NCBI RefSeq assembly: GCF_022179185.1
Contig: NZ_BPQJ01000018.1
Span: forward strand, 81,048-145,047
Length of the DNA stretch: 64,000 bases
Source: Methylobacterium frigidaeris
GTDB lineage: Bacteria > Pseudomonadota > Alphaproteobacteria > Rhizobiales > Beijerinckiaceae
Direction: 5' to 3'
This document shows positions 8,720-16,555 of this stretch, in pieces (position 1 is the stretch's first letter; every line of letters begins with the position of its first letter). The notes beneath the pieces were generated by a model, which was not told the DNA's origin, did not search any database, and was given only the letters and a program-made list of their open reading frames with translations. The position numbers and the translations under genes are program-made.

Positions 8720-9160
8720 ATGTCGGGACACGGATCTCCGACGAAATCACCGACGGATGTTCACGTCATGTTCGCAGTGGTAGGGATGCTTCATGGCACG
8801 CCCTACACTTCCCTCCCTACGATCCTGCTCGGCGAAGTGCGCAAGGCGCGGCTCGACCTCTTCGGCCGTTGCCCAATCTGCTATCCCAAGGCGACGATCC
8901 CAGCGATGGAAATGCCTCTACCGTACGACCTGGACATGAACGCCATCGGACATCGTATGCGGTGCACGGACTGCGGCCGGCGCGGTGGGATGGATGTCTC
9001 CCCGATAGCCAGGGGTGGGTGCGCTACCTGCGAGCGACTGGCCAAAAGGATCGGCTACCATGGTGGACTGGGATTGTTCGAGATGAGACATAACCAGCAG
9101 CGCAAGTCACGTTCTCTGTTTGATCCGATTTTTGTTGTATATTTGCTACTATTTGGTTGA
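8720..9160 (+). CDS. Hypothetical protein with two CxxC pairs (zinc-ribbon-like)
   Basis: A 146-residue frame; the protein-like part runs from about residue 17 (MFAVVGMLHG, alternative start at 8768) to residue 120. It contains CPIC and CTDC pairs about 36 residues apart, separated by MPLPYDLDMNAIGHRMR, which suggests a small zinc-binding ribbon. The last 25 codons enter AT-rich DNA and end with a hydrophobic tail, so the natural C-terminus may have been altered. No signal peptide. The stop overlaps the first upstream TTG of the Hint-domain frame. Confidence 0.5.
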   Translation: MSGHGSPTKSPTDVHVMFAVVGMLHGTPYTSLPTILLGEVRKARLDLFGRCPICYPKATIPAMEMPLPYDLDMNAIGHRMRCTDCGRRGGMDVSPIARGGCATCERLAKRIGYHGGLGLFEMRHNQQRKSRSLFDPIFVVYLLLFG

Positions 9161-9198
9161 ATGATGCCAATGAGATTGCAACCAGCGAAATCTTTCAT

Positions 9199-10266
9199 AT
9201 GAAATTACAGTCCTCCGGGAGGACGATCGTGGCGGACTTATACACATACACGCTCAATGGGCAGCTCAGCGGAACCGGTGGAGCTTCCGCCAGGCCGATA
9301 TCCGGCAATTTCAGTGTCGATTATGACACTTTTCAAATCTATAACTCTAATATAAGCATAAACGGTGTTGTTTTCAATGGAGGTATTCTGCAGAACTACA
9401 GAAATTCCGATGGTTCTACTGGATACAGGGCCTCTTTCTTAAGCTCGCCATCGAGCAATGATACAAACACGCTGGAATTTGTCTACGATCAAAAACTAGA
9501 GAACTCTTTAACAGGCGTTCGTTATATTAGAATATTTACTGATTATTCTACAGGGTCTCCCGTCAGAACGTTCACGGACCTGCAATCATCAGCGGTTCCA
9601 GCGAATAGCGTAGCTGTCTGTTTCTGCACCGGGACAAACATCTGCATCGTCCGACACGGTGCCCTGGTCAATGTCGCCGTCGAGGATCTCCAAGTTGGTG
9701 ACCACGCTGTCACCGTCTCCGGCGCCCTGCGGCCGATCACCTGGATCGGGCATCGCAACCTCGACGGCGCCGGCACGGTCCTGCCGCACGATCAGCAGCC
9801 GATCCGCATCCGCGCAAGCGCCTTCGGGCCGGGCCTCCCCGCCCGCGACCTCTCGCTCTCCCCCGGCCACCCCGTCCTGGTCGGAGCCGGTGCGGACGGG
9901 GAGGGAGGCCATCTCGTGCCGGTGATGTGCCTGATCAACGGCACAACCATCACCCGCGAGCCCGCCACCTCCGTGACCTACTGGCACGTCGAACTCGATT
10001 CCCACGACATCCTGCTCGCCGAGGGCCTTCCGGCCGAGAGCTACCTCGACTGGGGCGACCGCCCCTTCTTCACGGAAGCCTCCGACCACGCCCTGCACAA
10101 TCCCGATTTCGTCGTGCCGGGTCTCGCTGCCCGCTGCCGGCCGGTGGCTGTCGACGGGCCGGTGGTCGAGGCGGAGCGGGCGCGCCTGTCGGGCGTGTTC
10201 GCCGCCGCGCTCGGCGCCGATTGCGCCTGGGACCAGTCCGGGCGATTCGACTGGATCGCTGCGTAG
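9199..10266 (+). CDS. Hint domain-containing protein with AT-rich N-terminal passenger
   Basis: The C-terminal ~220 residues form a Hint (intein/hedgehog-like, Hint_2 type) domain beginning at AVCFCTGTNICIV, with VEDLQVGD, the ITWIGHR block, LSPGHPVLV and HDILLAEGLPAESYLD. Such domains can self-process proteins. The N-terminal ~135 residues are Ser/Asn/Thr-rich and beta-strand-like (YTLNGQLSG, FSVDYDTFQIYNSNI), as in secreted or surface proteins. By my count 9181-9600 is 186/420 GC (44%), while 9721-9780 is 45/60 (75%), so the two halves have different histories. I start at the ATG at 9199; an in-frame TTG lies at 9157. There is no obvious signal peptide. Confidence 0.8.
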   Translation: MKLQSSGRTIVADLYTYTLNGQLSGTGGASARPISGNFSVDYDTFQIYNSNISINGVVFNGGILQNYRNSDGSTGYRASFLSSPSSNDTNTLEFVYDQKLENSLTGVRYIRIFTDYSTGSPVRTFTDLQSSAVPANSVAVCFCTGTNICIVRHGALVNVAVEDLQVGDHAVTVSGALRPITWIGHRNLDGAGTVLPHDQQPIRIRASAFGPGLPARDLSLSPGHPVLVGAGADGEGGHLVPVMCLINGTTITREPATSVTYWHVELDSHDILLAEGLPAESYLDWGDRPFFTEASDHALHNPDFVVPGLAARCRPVAVDGPVVEAERARLSGVFAAALGADCAWDQSGRFDWIAA

Positions 10267-10282
10267 GCCTGAACACGAAAAT

Positions 10283-10309
10283 GCCCCGCTCGGCTGCTGC
10301 CGGCGGGGC
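10283..10309 (-). terminator. Rho-independent-like terminator (minus strand)
   Basis: Arms GCCCCGC / GCGGGGC around a 13-base loop. On the minus strand the stem is followed by ATTTTCG, a short U-tract. It ends transcription coming from the right (small frame at 10377-10574) and may also back-stop the Hint gene. Confidence 0.55.
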
Positions 10310-10376
10310 TGAAGGCGGGGTCTCGGGTCCTGGAAGATCCGCCGGGCTAACGGGCTGGCGGTGCGGCGGGTTCCGG

Positions 10377-10574
10377 TCAGCGGTGCTGCCGCCCCGGTCG
10401 GACCGGCGGCGGCTCTCGCTCGTCCAGTCGCTCCAGGACCGGCACCAGCCGGCTCAGAGCGGCGGTGACCTGGTCGGCATGAGCTGCCTGATCGGCCGCC
10501 GTGTCGGCGACGATCGCGGCGGCGAGCCCCTTGATGGCGGTGGTGAGATCGGCGATCGCGATGCTGTCGTACAC
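10377..10574 (-). CDS. Small hypothetical protein, possibly with a lost 5' end
   Basis: A 65-residue frame from a GTG at 10574. The translated part is amphipathic and alanine-rich (LTTAIKGLAAAIVADTAADQ), then LSRLVPVLERLDERE and a Pro/Arg tail. The frame stays open and protein-like upstream of the GTG (ETAQEIATTGAAV) but has no start codon there, and a 21-bp tandem repeat follows, so the original 5' end may have been destroyed. A terminator lies 68 bases downstream. No recognised family. Confidence 0.3.
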   Translation of the reverse strand: MYDSIAIADLTTAIKGLAAAIVADTAADQAAHADQVTAALSRLVPVLERLDEREPPPVRPGRQHR

Positions 10575-10634
10575 CGCGGCGCCGGTCGTCGCGATCTCCT
10601 GGGCCGTCTCAGGTCTGCGCCGCCTGAGCTGAGA

Positions 10635-10697
10635 GCCGGGGCGAGACGCGTCATCGCCGGGGCGAGACGCGTCATCGCCGGGGCGACGCGCCGCATC
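10635..10697. repeat. Tandem repeat, three 21-bp units
   Basis: Two identical units of GCCGGGGCGAGACGCGTCAT plus C (10635-10655, 10656-10676) and a third diverged copy (10677-10697). They lie in the gap between the small minus-strand frame and ruvA. Confidence 0.85.
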
Positions 10698-10777
10698 GCG
10701 CCGCCTTGTGGGCCGGGGCTGGTCTGGGTAAGGGCCGGGATCCGGGCCTGTTCGGCCCGCCAGAGATCCAACCGGCG

Positions 10778-11404
10778 ATGATCGGCAAGCTGAAGGGCGT
10801 GGTGGATTCCTACGGCGAGGATTTCGTGATCCTCGACGTGCACGGCGTCGGCTACGTGGTGCATTGCTCGGCCCGCACGCTGCAGCGCCTGCCGCCCACC
10901 GGCGAGGCGGCGGAACTGGCGATCGAGACCCATGTGCGCGAGGACATGATCCGCCTCTACGGCTTCCGGGCCGATGCGGAACGCGAGTGGTTCCGCCTGC
11001 TCCAGACCGTGCAGGGCGTCGGCACGCGGGTCGCCCTCGGGGTGCTCTCGGTGATGGAGCCGGGCGACCTCGCCACCGCCATCGCCACCGGCGACAAGGG
11101 CGCGGTCGCCCGCGCCCCAGGGGTCGGCCCGCGCCTCGCCGCCCGGCTGGTGGCCGAGCTGAAGGACAAGGCCCCGGCCTTCTCGCCCGTCGATCCGGCC
11201 CTGATCCAGCTCACCGGGGCGGTGGAGGACAACACCGCGCCCCAGCCGGTGGCCGACGCGATCTCGGCGCTGGTCAATCTCGGCTATGCCCAGGTCCAGG
11301 CCTCGGCGGCGGTGGCCGCGGCGCTGAAGGGCGCCGGCGAGGGTGCGGCGGCAATGGAGGCCAAGACCCTCATCCGCCTGGGCTTGCGCGAACTGGCGCG
11401 GTGA
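10778..11404 (+). CDS. ruvA: Holliday junction branch migration protein RuvA
   Basis: RuvA binds four-way DNA junctions as a tetramer and loads the RuvB motor during recombinational repair. The 208-residue protein starts MIGKLKGVVDSYGEDF, has the OB-fold N-terminal domain to about residue 63, two helix-hairpin-helix motifs (VQGVGTRVALGVLS and PGVGPRLAARLVAELK) and a C-terminal RuvB-contact domain (ALVNLGYAQVQASAAV). The ATG at 10778 is the family start; the upstream extension to 10706 is not homologous. Neither ruvC nor ruvB is adjacent, unlike the common ruvCAB arrangement. Its stop codon abuts the stop of the convergent gene to the right. Confidence 0.95.
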   Translation: MIGKLKGVVDSYGEDFVILDVHGVGYVVHCSARTLQRLPPTGEAAELAIETHVREDMIRLYGFRADAEREWFRLLQTVQGVGTRVALGVLSVMEPGDLATAIATGDKGAVARAPGVGPRLAARLVAELKDKAPAFSPVDPALIQLTGAVEDNTAPQPVADAISALVNLGYAQVQASAAVAAALKGAGEGAAAMEAKTLIRLGLRELAR

Positions 11405-11988
11405 TCAGACCCTGAAGTCGAACACCGCCGCTTGGCTGCCCTTCTGTGCGCTGCCGCTCGCGCCGTAGCCGCTCGCCTGATTCTGCGCCTGCGCACCCTG
11501 CAGCTGCTTCAGGAAACTCGCGAGCAGGTCGCTGGCGCTCGAGGCCGCGTCGGTCGAGCCCGCCGCGCCGGCGTCGCCGGAGGGCGGCGGGCCGGGGGGA
11601 GGACCGCCGGCACCGCCGACGCGATCCCCACGATCTCCGTCTTGGCCGCCGCCCTTCTGCGACGACAGCAGGTTCTTGAGCGTCGTCGCCTGGTCGCTCG
11701 TCAGGGTGCCCTTCGCGACCTCGCCGCTGATGAGGTCGTCCATCCGGCTCCTGGCCTGCGCCGGGTCGAGGCGAGTGCCGTTGGTCCCTGAGCGACCGGA
11801 TAGCGCCTGGTCGATGTCCTGGACCGCGCTCGTGAGCGCGCTGGCATCGGTGGCACTGAGAGACTGCCGGCCTGCTGCTGCGCCGAGATCTGGTCGAGGA
11901 GCCGCTGCTTGTGCGCGCCAGCCTTCGGCTCGACCTTGGGCGGAACGAGCGACTGGGTGGCGGCGCTGGAGGCGGAGACAGTCGTCAT
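11405..11988 (-). pseudogene. Methylobacterium-type hypothetical protein interrupted by a frameshift
   Basis: The N-terminal part (MTTVSASSAATQSLV ... LLDQISAQQQAGS, from the ATG at 11988) and the C-terminal part (LSATDASALTSAVQDIDQAL ... GTLTSDQATTLKNLLSS, Gly/Pro-rich linker, SDLLASFLKQLQ, stop at 11405) are in different frames. They join cleanly within the short repeat read as GTCTCTCAG on the minus strand (about 11857-11865). Restored, the protein would be about 190 residues with a Ser/Ala-rich head, a helical core, a Gly/Pro linker and an amphipathic C-terminal helix. Causes could be a real TC-slippage mutation or a sequencing error. Function is unknown. Confidence 0.65.
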
Positions 11989-12158
11989 AGGGGGCCGGGA
12001 CCTCGCGCGTGGGTGGGGACGATCCGTCATCCCCGACGCGGGTCAGCCTGCGGCCGCCGCTGCTCAAGAGATCCTTCGCGGCCGCGGGAATCGGGTTTCC
12101 GCCCGTTGCGCCGCATCGGGCCGCAACGGGCCGTTACATCTTCGCCGGATGTGTCCGC

Positions 12159-13520
12159 TCAGGCGGCCCGAGCCGCTGGCTGGCGCGGCACCGCCCCGGC
12201 GGCCCGCGGCAGTTCGAGGCGCACGCACAGGCCCTGCGGAATCCGGTTCTCCAGGCTGAACGTGCCACCATGCGACTGCGCTATGGCGCTTGCGATCGAC
12301 AGGCCGAGGCCGAAGCCGCCGGCCTCGTTGAGGGTGCGGGCGCGGTCGCCGCGCACGAAGGGCTGGAGCATCAGAGCGCGCTCCTCCTCCGGGATGCCCG
12401 GGCCCTCGTCCAGGATCTCGACCGCGACGCGGCCCGGCCCGGCCTCGACGAGGCGCACGGTGGCGCCGCCGGCATATTTCACCGCGTTGTCGATCAGGTT
12501 GGTGAGCGCCCGCTGCAACTCGCCGGAGGAGCCACGCACCAGGGCCGGCCGCATGTCCTCGGCCCGCACCGCCTCGCCGATATCGGCGAAGCCGTCGCAG
12601 ACCGTCTGCACCACCGAGGCGAGGTCGACGAGGCTCTGCCCCTCGCGGGACTGGCCGTCGCGCACGAAGGACAGCGCCGCCTCGACGAGGGCGTTCATCT
12701 GGTCGAGGTCGCGCAGGAACTGCCGGCGCAGGCTCTCGTCCTCCAGGAATTCCGCCCTGAGGCGCAGGCGGGTGATCGGGGTGCGCAGGTCGTGGCTGAT
12801 CGCCGCCAGCATGTGGGTGCGGTCGTCGATCAGGCGCAGCACCCGGTCGCGCATCCGGCCCAGCGCCCGGGACACCGCCAGCACTTCCTCGGGCCCGCGC
12901 TGCGGCAGGGGCCGCGCCTCGGTGGCGGTGCCGAAGGCCTCCGCCGCCTCGGCCAGCCGTGCGAGCGGCGCGGTGAGCGCCCGCGTCGCCCAGATCGACA
13001 GGAGCGTGAGCGACAGGGCGAGGAAGACCAGGGTGATCAGCACCGCGCTGGTCAGCGGCGGGTGCGGCAGCGGCAGGGGCGGCAGGTCGGCGGTGAGCTG
13101 CAGGCCGCCCGGCCCGGCGATGCGCAGGTGCAGGGCGCCCGCCGGCGTATGCTCGGCCGCCACGCCGTAGCCCGCCCCCAGGGCAGCCCGCAGGCCGGAG
13201 ATCTCCGGCACGTCGGAGCCCGGCGTGGCGGGTGCGTCCGGCGCGTCCGGGGGGAGCAGGGTGAGGTGAAGCGCCGAGGCGCTGTGGCGGGCCGCCGCCA
13301 CCACGTCGGCACGGTCCTCGGCCGGCGCCGCCGCCACCATGTGGACGACGGTGACGAGGCGGTTGGCGAGCGCGTTCGGCCGCTCGTCGGAGCGGCGCAG
13401 CTCCGGTCGCAGGAGGATGAAGGCCACGGTCACGACCACGTGGGTGACCACGATCGCGGCGACTACCAGCAGGGCGAGCTGCCCGGCGATGCGGCCCGGC
13501 AGAGGCCCCTTCCCGGTCAT
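12159..13520 (-). CDS. Sensor histidine kinase (EnvZ-like)
   Basis: A 453-residue inner-membrane kinase partnered with the response regulator immediately upstream. An N-terminal membrane segment (about residues 10-35) and a second (about 165-185) enclose a periplasmic sensor of about 130 residues. A HAMP linker follows, then the H-box AAISHDLRTPITRLRLR (phosphoacceptor His about residue 242), N-box NLIDNAVKYA, DEGPGIPEEE and GFGLGLSI. Its ATG overlaps the regulator stop by four bases (ATGA), so the two are translationally coupled. The signal is unknown; the relatives are osmosensing EnvZ-type kinases. Confidence 0.9.
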   Translation of the reverse strand: MTGKGPLPGRIAGQLALLVVAAIVVTHVVVTVAFILLRPELRRSDERPNALANRLVTVVHMVAAAPAEDRADVVAAARHSASALHLTLLPPDAPDAPATPGSDVPEISGLRAALGAGYGVAAEHTPAGALHLRIAGPGGLQLTADLPPLPLPHPPLTSAVLITLVFLALSLTLLSIWATRALTAPLARLAEAAEAFGTATEARPLPQRGPEEVLAVSRALGRMRDRVLRLIDDRTHMLAAISHDLRTPITRLRLRAEFLEDESLRRQFLRDLDQMNALVEAALSFVRDGQSREGQSLVDLASVVQTVCDGFADIGEAVRAEDMRPALVRGSSGELQRALTNLIDNAVKYAGGATVRLVEAGPGRVAVEILDEGPGIPEEERALMLQPFVRGDRARTLNEAGGFGLGLSIASAIAQSHGGTFSLENRIPQGLCVRLELPRAAGAVPRQPAARAA

Positions 13521-14233
13521 GTCGAGACCACCTCCGGCGTGAACAGGTAGCCGCCGGAGCGAATGGTCTTGATCATCTCCGGGTTGCGGGGATCGCGCTC
13601 GATCTTCTGGCGGATGCGGCTCACCAGCACGTCGATGCTGCGCTCGAACGGCCCCGGCGCCCGCCCCTGCGTCAGGTCGAGGAGCTGGTCGCGGGAGAGC
13701 ACCCGGCCCGGCCGCAGGCACATCGCGTGCAGGAGGTCGAACTCGGCCCCGGTGAGCGCCACCTGCGCGCCCTCCGGGTTGAGGAGCTGGCGCAGGCCCG
13801 CATCGAGCACGAAGCCCGCGAAGGCGTGGCGGCGCACGCCGTCGTCGTCGCGGCCCTGGGCAGCGGCGCCGCGGCGCAGGATCGCGCGGATGCGGGCGAG
13901 CAGCTCGCGCGGGTTGAAGGGCTTGGCCAGGTAGTCGTCGGCCCCGATCTCGAGCCCGACGATCCGGTCGATCTCCTCGCTCTTCGCCGTGAGCATCAGG
14001 ATCGGCATGCCGGAGGAGGCGCGCAGGCGCCGGCAGATCGACAGCCCGTCCTCGCCCGGCAGCATCAGGTCGAGCACGATCAGGTCGACGCGGGAATCGG
14101 CCAGCAGCCGGTCCATCTCGCGGCCGTCGCCGGCGATCGAGACCCGGCAATCGTTGCCGCGGAGATAGCGGGCGACCAGCGTGCTGATCTCGCGATCGTC
14201 CTCGACGATCAGGATGTGCGGTGTCGTGCTCAC
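13517..14233 (-). CDS. Response regulator, OmpR/PhoB family
   Basis: A 238-residue two-component regulator. The receiver domain (residues 6-120) has the acidic pair at EDD (11-13), phosphoacceptor Asp55 in VLDLMLPGEDG, and Lys in the AKPFNPREL block. The C-terminal winged helix (about 135-235) has LTGAEFDLLHAMCLRPGRVLSRDQLLDL and RSIDVLVSRIRQKIE, as in OmpR. The start is a GTG at 14233. It is the first gene of a two-gene operon with the kinase. Regulated genes are not evident from this window. Confidence 0.92.
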   Translation of the reverse strand: MSTTPHILIVEDDREISTLVARYLRGNDCRVSIAGDGREMDRLLADSRVDLIVLDLMLPGEDGLSICRRLRASSGMPILMLTAKSEEIDRIVGLEIGADDYLAKPFNPRELLARIRAILRRGAAAQGRDDDGVRRHAFAGFVLDAGLRQLLNPEGAQVALTGAEFDLLHAMCLRPGRVLSRDQLLDLTQGRAPGPFERSIDVLVSRIRQKIERDPRNPEMIKTIRSGGYLFTPEVVST

Positions 14234-14456
14234 GGTTACGCCTTATGCCCGAGACCGGGTTTTGCTTGAAGCCGTCATTGTGCATCCGTCTGTTGCTGGA
14301 CCCGGCCCTCGACACCGTCGCGCAACCGTTCCCGCCCTGGGCCGGCTCATCGCGATGGTGCCGCATTTTCGCGCGATGGGGAGCCAGGACCGGGGCCCAT
14401 TCCGCCACGAAATGCATTAGGGCTGTGCATCAGGACCAGCCCCGGAGGATCCTCCC

Positions 14457-14771
14457 ATGCAGCAGAACCGCTTGTTCGACGACTTCGCCCGCCTGATGAC
14501 CGACGCCGCCGGTGCGGCCCAGGGCGTGCGCCGCGAGGCCGAGACCATGGTCAAGGCGCAGATCGAGCGCATGCTGCGGGACATGGACGTGGCCACCCGC
14601 GAGGAGGTGGAGGTGCTGCGCGACCTCGTCGCGTCCCTGCGCGCCCAGAACGACGCGCTGGCGACCCGCGTCGCGGCGCTCGAGGCGGCTCCTGCCGAGA
14701 CCAAGCCTGCCGGTGCCAAGGCCAAGGGTGGGGCAGCCGGGGCGGCGCCCGGCGGCACGGCGACGGCCTGA
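14457..14771 (+). CDS. ubiK: Accessory factor UbiK family protein (membrane fusogenic/BMFP domain)
   Basis: A 104-residue helical protein. In enterobacteria UbiK assists ubiquinone biosynthesis enzymes under aerobic conditions. The N-terminal amphipathic helix (MQQNRLFDDFARLMTDAAG) and the coiled coil (EEVEVLRDLVASLRAQNDALATRVAALE) are diagnostic, followed by a low-complexity Ala/Lys/Gly tail. The ribosome site GGAGGATCC sits directly before the ATG. It is followed, after a promoter-bearing gap, by ybjN and proC. Confidence 0.85.
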   Translation: MQQNRLFDDFARLMTDAAGAAQGVRREAETMVKAQIERMLRDMDVATREEVEVLRDLVASLRAQNDALATRVAALEAAPAETKPAGAKAKGGAAGAAPGGTATA

Positions 14772-14856
14772 CGCCTCGCCCGGGCGCGCCCCGCTTGTGC
14801 ACAGGAAGCTTCGGTGGATAGCCGGCGGTGCGCCCCCGCCGCCGCGGCTTTCCGCT

Positions 14857-14886
14857 TTGAGTCCCTGGACTCGCCCGGGCTATAGT
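14857..14886 (+). promoter_or_regulatory. Sigma-70-like promoter for ybjN-proC
   Basis: TTGAGT (14857-14862) and TATAGT (14881-14886) are separated by 18 bases, about 165 bases upstream of the ybjN start. No other strong promoter is visible in this gap. Confidence 0.45.
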
Positions 14887-15051
14887 GGGTCACGCCCTGA
14901 TTCGCAGCCGCTCTGGGGAGACAAGTCGGAACATAAGCTTTTCGCCTGCACGTCCTGACCGTGCCCGGGTCGCGATCTGCCTTGAAGACGACACTCGCCG
15001 CGTTCGCTGACGCAGCTGTTTCCCGCTCGGACGAGCCAAACTTGGATCGCC

Positions 15052-15555
15052 ATGACCCAGCTCAACATCGACGACCTGAACCGCGCCGAGCACCCGCTCG
15101 ATGTCGTCGAGCGCCTCGCCTCCCTCCGGGACTGGATCTTCGATCGCGCCGAGACCGACGAGATGTCGGTCGCGGTGGCCGGTCAATGGGCCGAGTACCA
15201 CGTCGCCTTCACGTGGATCGAGGATGTGGAGGCCCTGCACATCGCCTCCGCCTTCGACCTGAAGGTGCCGGAGCGTCGGCGCAACGAGGTGCTGCGGCTC
15301 GTCTCGCTCGTCAACGAGCAGCTCTGGGTCGGCCATTTCGACCTCTGGAACAGCGAGCACGTGGTGATGTTCCGCCACGCGCTGCTGCTCACCGGCGGCG
15401 CCGAGCCGACGCACGGCCAGTGCGAGACCATGCTGAAGACTGCGGTCGAGGCCTGCGAGCGCTACTTCCAGGCGTTCCAGTTCGTGATCTGGGCTGGCAA
15501 GAGCGCCCGCGAGGCGCTCGACGCGGTCCTGTTCGAGACCGAGGGCGAGGCGTGA
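15052..15555 (+). CDS. YbjN domain-containing protein
   Basis: A 167-residue cytoplasmic protein of the YbjN family, whose fold resembles type III secretion chaperones. Family features are the start NRAEHPLDVVERLASLRDW, the core ADEMSVAVAG-like TDEMSVAVAGQWAEYHVAFTW, and FDLKVPERRRNEVLRLVSLVNEQLWVGHFDLW. In several alphaproteobacteria this gene precedes proC, as here. Its TGA overlaps the proC GTG by three bases, indicating coupled translation. Its biochemical role is not established. Confidence 0.88.
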   Translation: MTQLNIDDLNRAEHPLDVVERLASLRDWIFDRAETDEMSVAVAGQWAEYHVAFTWIEDVEALHIASAFDLKVPERRRNEVLRLVSLVNEQLWVGHFDLWNSEHVVMFRHALLLTGGAEPTHGQCETMLKTAVEACERYFQAFQFVIWAGKSAREALDAVLFETEGEA

Positions 15556-16388
15556 GCGGGCAGATCGCCGGGACGTCCGGGCTTCTGCCGGCCTCGCTGA
15601 TCCTGGTCGGCGCCGGCAAGATGGGCGGGGCGATGCTGGAAGGCTGGCTCGCCGACGGGCTGCCGGGCGAGAGCGTCGCCGTCGTCGACCCCAACCCCGC
15701 CCCCGCCATGGTGGCGCTCTGCGCCGCGCACGGCATCGCCCTCAATCCGGCGGCGCCGGCCGAACCGGAGGCCCTGGTTCTGGCGATCAAGCCGCAAGGG
15801 CTGGACACGGCCGCGGCGACGGTGGCGCCGCTCGCCGGGCCGGGCACCGTCGTGGTCTCGGTGCTGGCCGGCAAGACCATCGCCAACCTGAAGGACCGCC
15901 TGCCCCGCGCCCGCGCGGTCGTGCGGGCGATGCCGAACCTGCCGGCGAGCATCCGCCGGGGCGCCACGGGGGCCGCGGCCTCGCCCGAGACCAGCGAGGA
16001 CCAGCGCCGCACCGCCCACGCGCTCCTCTCCGGCATCGGCCTCGTCGAGTGGCTGGACAGCGAGGACCTGATCGACGCCGTGACGGCGGTCTCGGGCTCC
16101 GGCCCGGCCTACGTCTTCCTGATGGCCGAGGCCCTGGCCGCCGCCGGCGTCGCCGCCGGGCTGCCGGCCGAGGTGGCGGCGCGCCTCGCCCGCCAGACCG
16201 TGGCGGGGGCGGGCGAGCTCCTGGGGCGGAGCCCCGAGGAACCGGCGACCCTGCGCCAGAACGTGACCTCGCCGGGCGGCACCACCGCGGCGGCCCTCGG
16301 GGTTCTGATGGCCGAGGAGGGCTTGAGCCCCCTGATGCGCGCGGCCGTGGCGGCGGCGAAACGCCGGGCCGGGGAACTGGCGGGCTGA
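15552..16388 (+). CDS. proC: Pyrroline-5-carboxylate reductase
   Basis: Catalyses the last step of proline synthesis, NAD(P)H-dependent reduction of pyrroline-5-carboxylate. The Rossmann motif LVGAGKMGGAMLEGWL lies near residue 20, the AIKPQ block near 78, and the signature SGSGPAYVFLMAEAL with the C-terminal TVAGAGELL ... NVTSPGGTTAAAL is typical. I start at the GTG at 15552, overlapping the ybjN stop (GTGA). The 278-residue length is normal; the frame upstream is an overlap with ybjN. Confidence 0.93.
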   Translation: MSGQIAGTSGLLPASLILVGAGKMGGAMLEGWLADGLPGESVAVVDPNPAPAMVALCAAHGIALNPAAPAEPEALVLAIKPQGLDTAAATVAPLAGPGTVVVSVLAGKTIANLKDRLPRARAVVRAMPNLPASIRRGATGAAASPETSEDQRRTAHALLSGIGLVEWLDSEDLIDAVTAVSGSGPAYVFLMAEALAAAGVAAGLPAEVAARLARQTVAGAGELLGRSPEEPATLRQNVTSPGGTTAAALGVLMAEEGLSPLMRAAVAAAKRRAGELAG

Positions 16389-16555
16389 TCGCAGCGCGAC
16401 GCGAGATCACCGGCACGTCACCCGAGCGCGTCGCCGCGGCCCCCTGCCCGGCGCGCGGGGCGATGCCTAGATAGGCGGTCGAGGCGGGCGATCCGCCTCG
16501 GGGAGGTGCGACGCGTGCTTCCCTTCTCGCCTCAACGGTATCGGAGCGTCCATCC

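Noticed and set aside
10635..10697. CRISPR array
   Set aside because: The 21-bp units are directly adjacent with no spacers and no cas genes are present.
12159..14417. Single 752-residue fusion of regulator and kinase
   Set aside because: The upstream two-thirds of this frame is out of frame with the response regulator, which is clearly encoded separately at 13517-14233 with an ATGA overlap.
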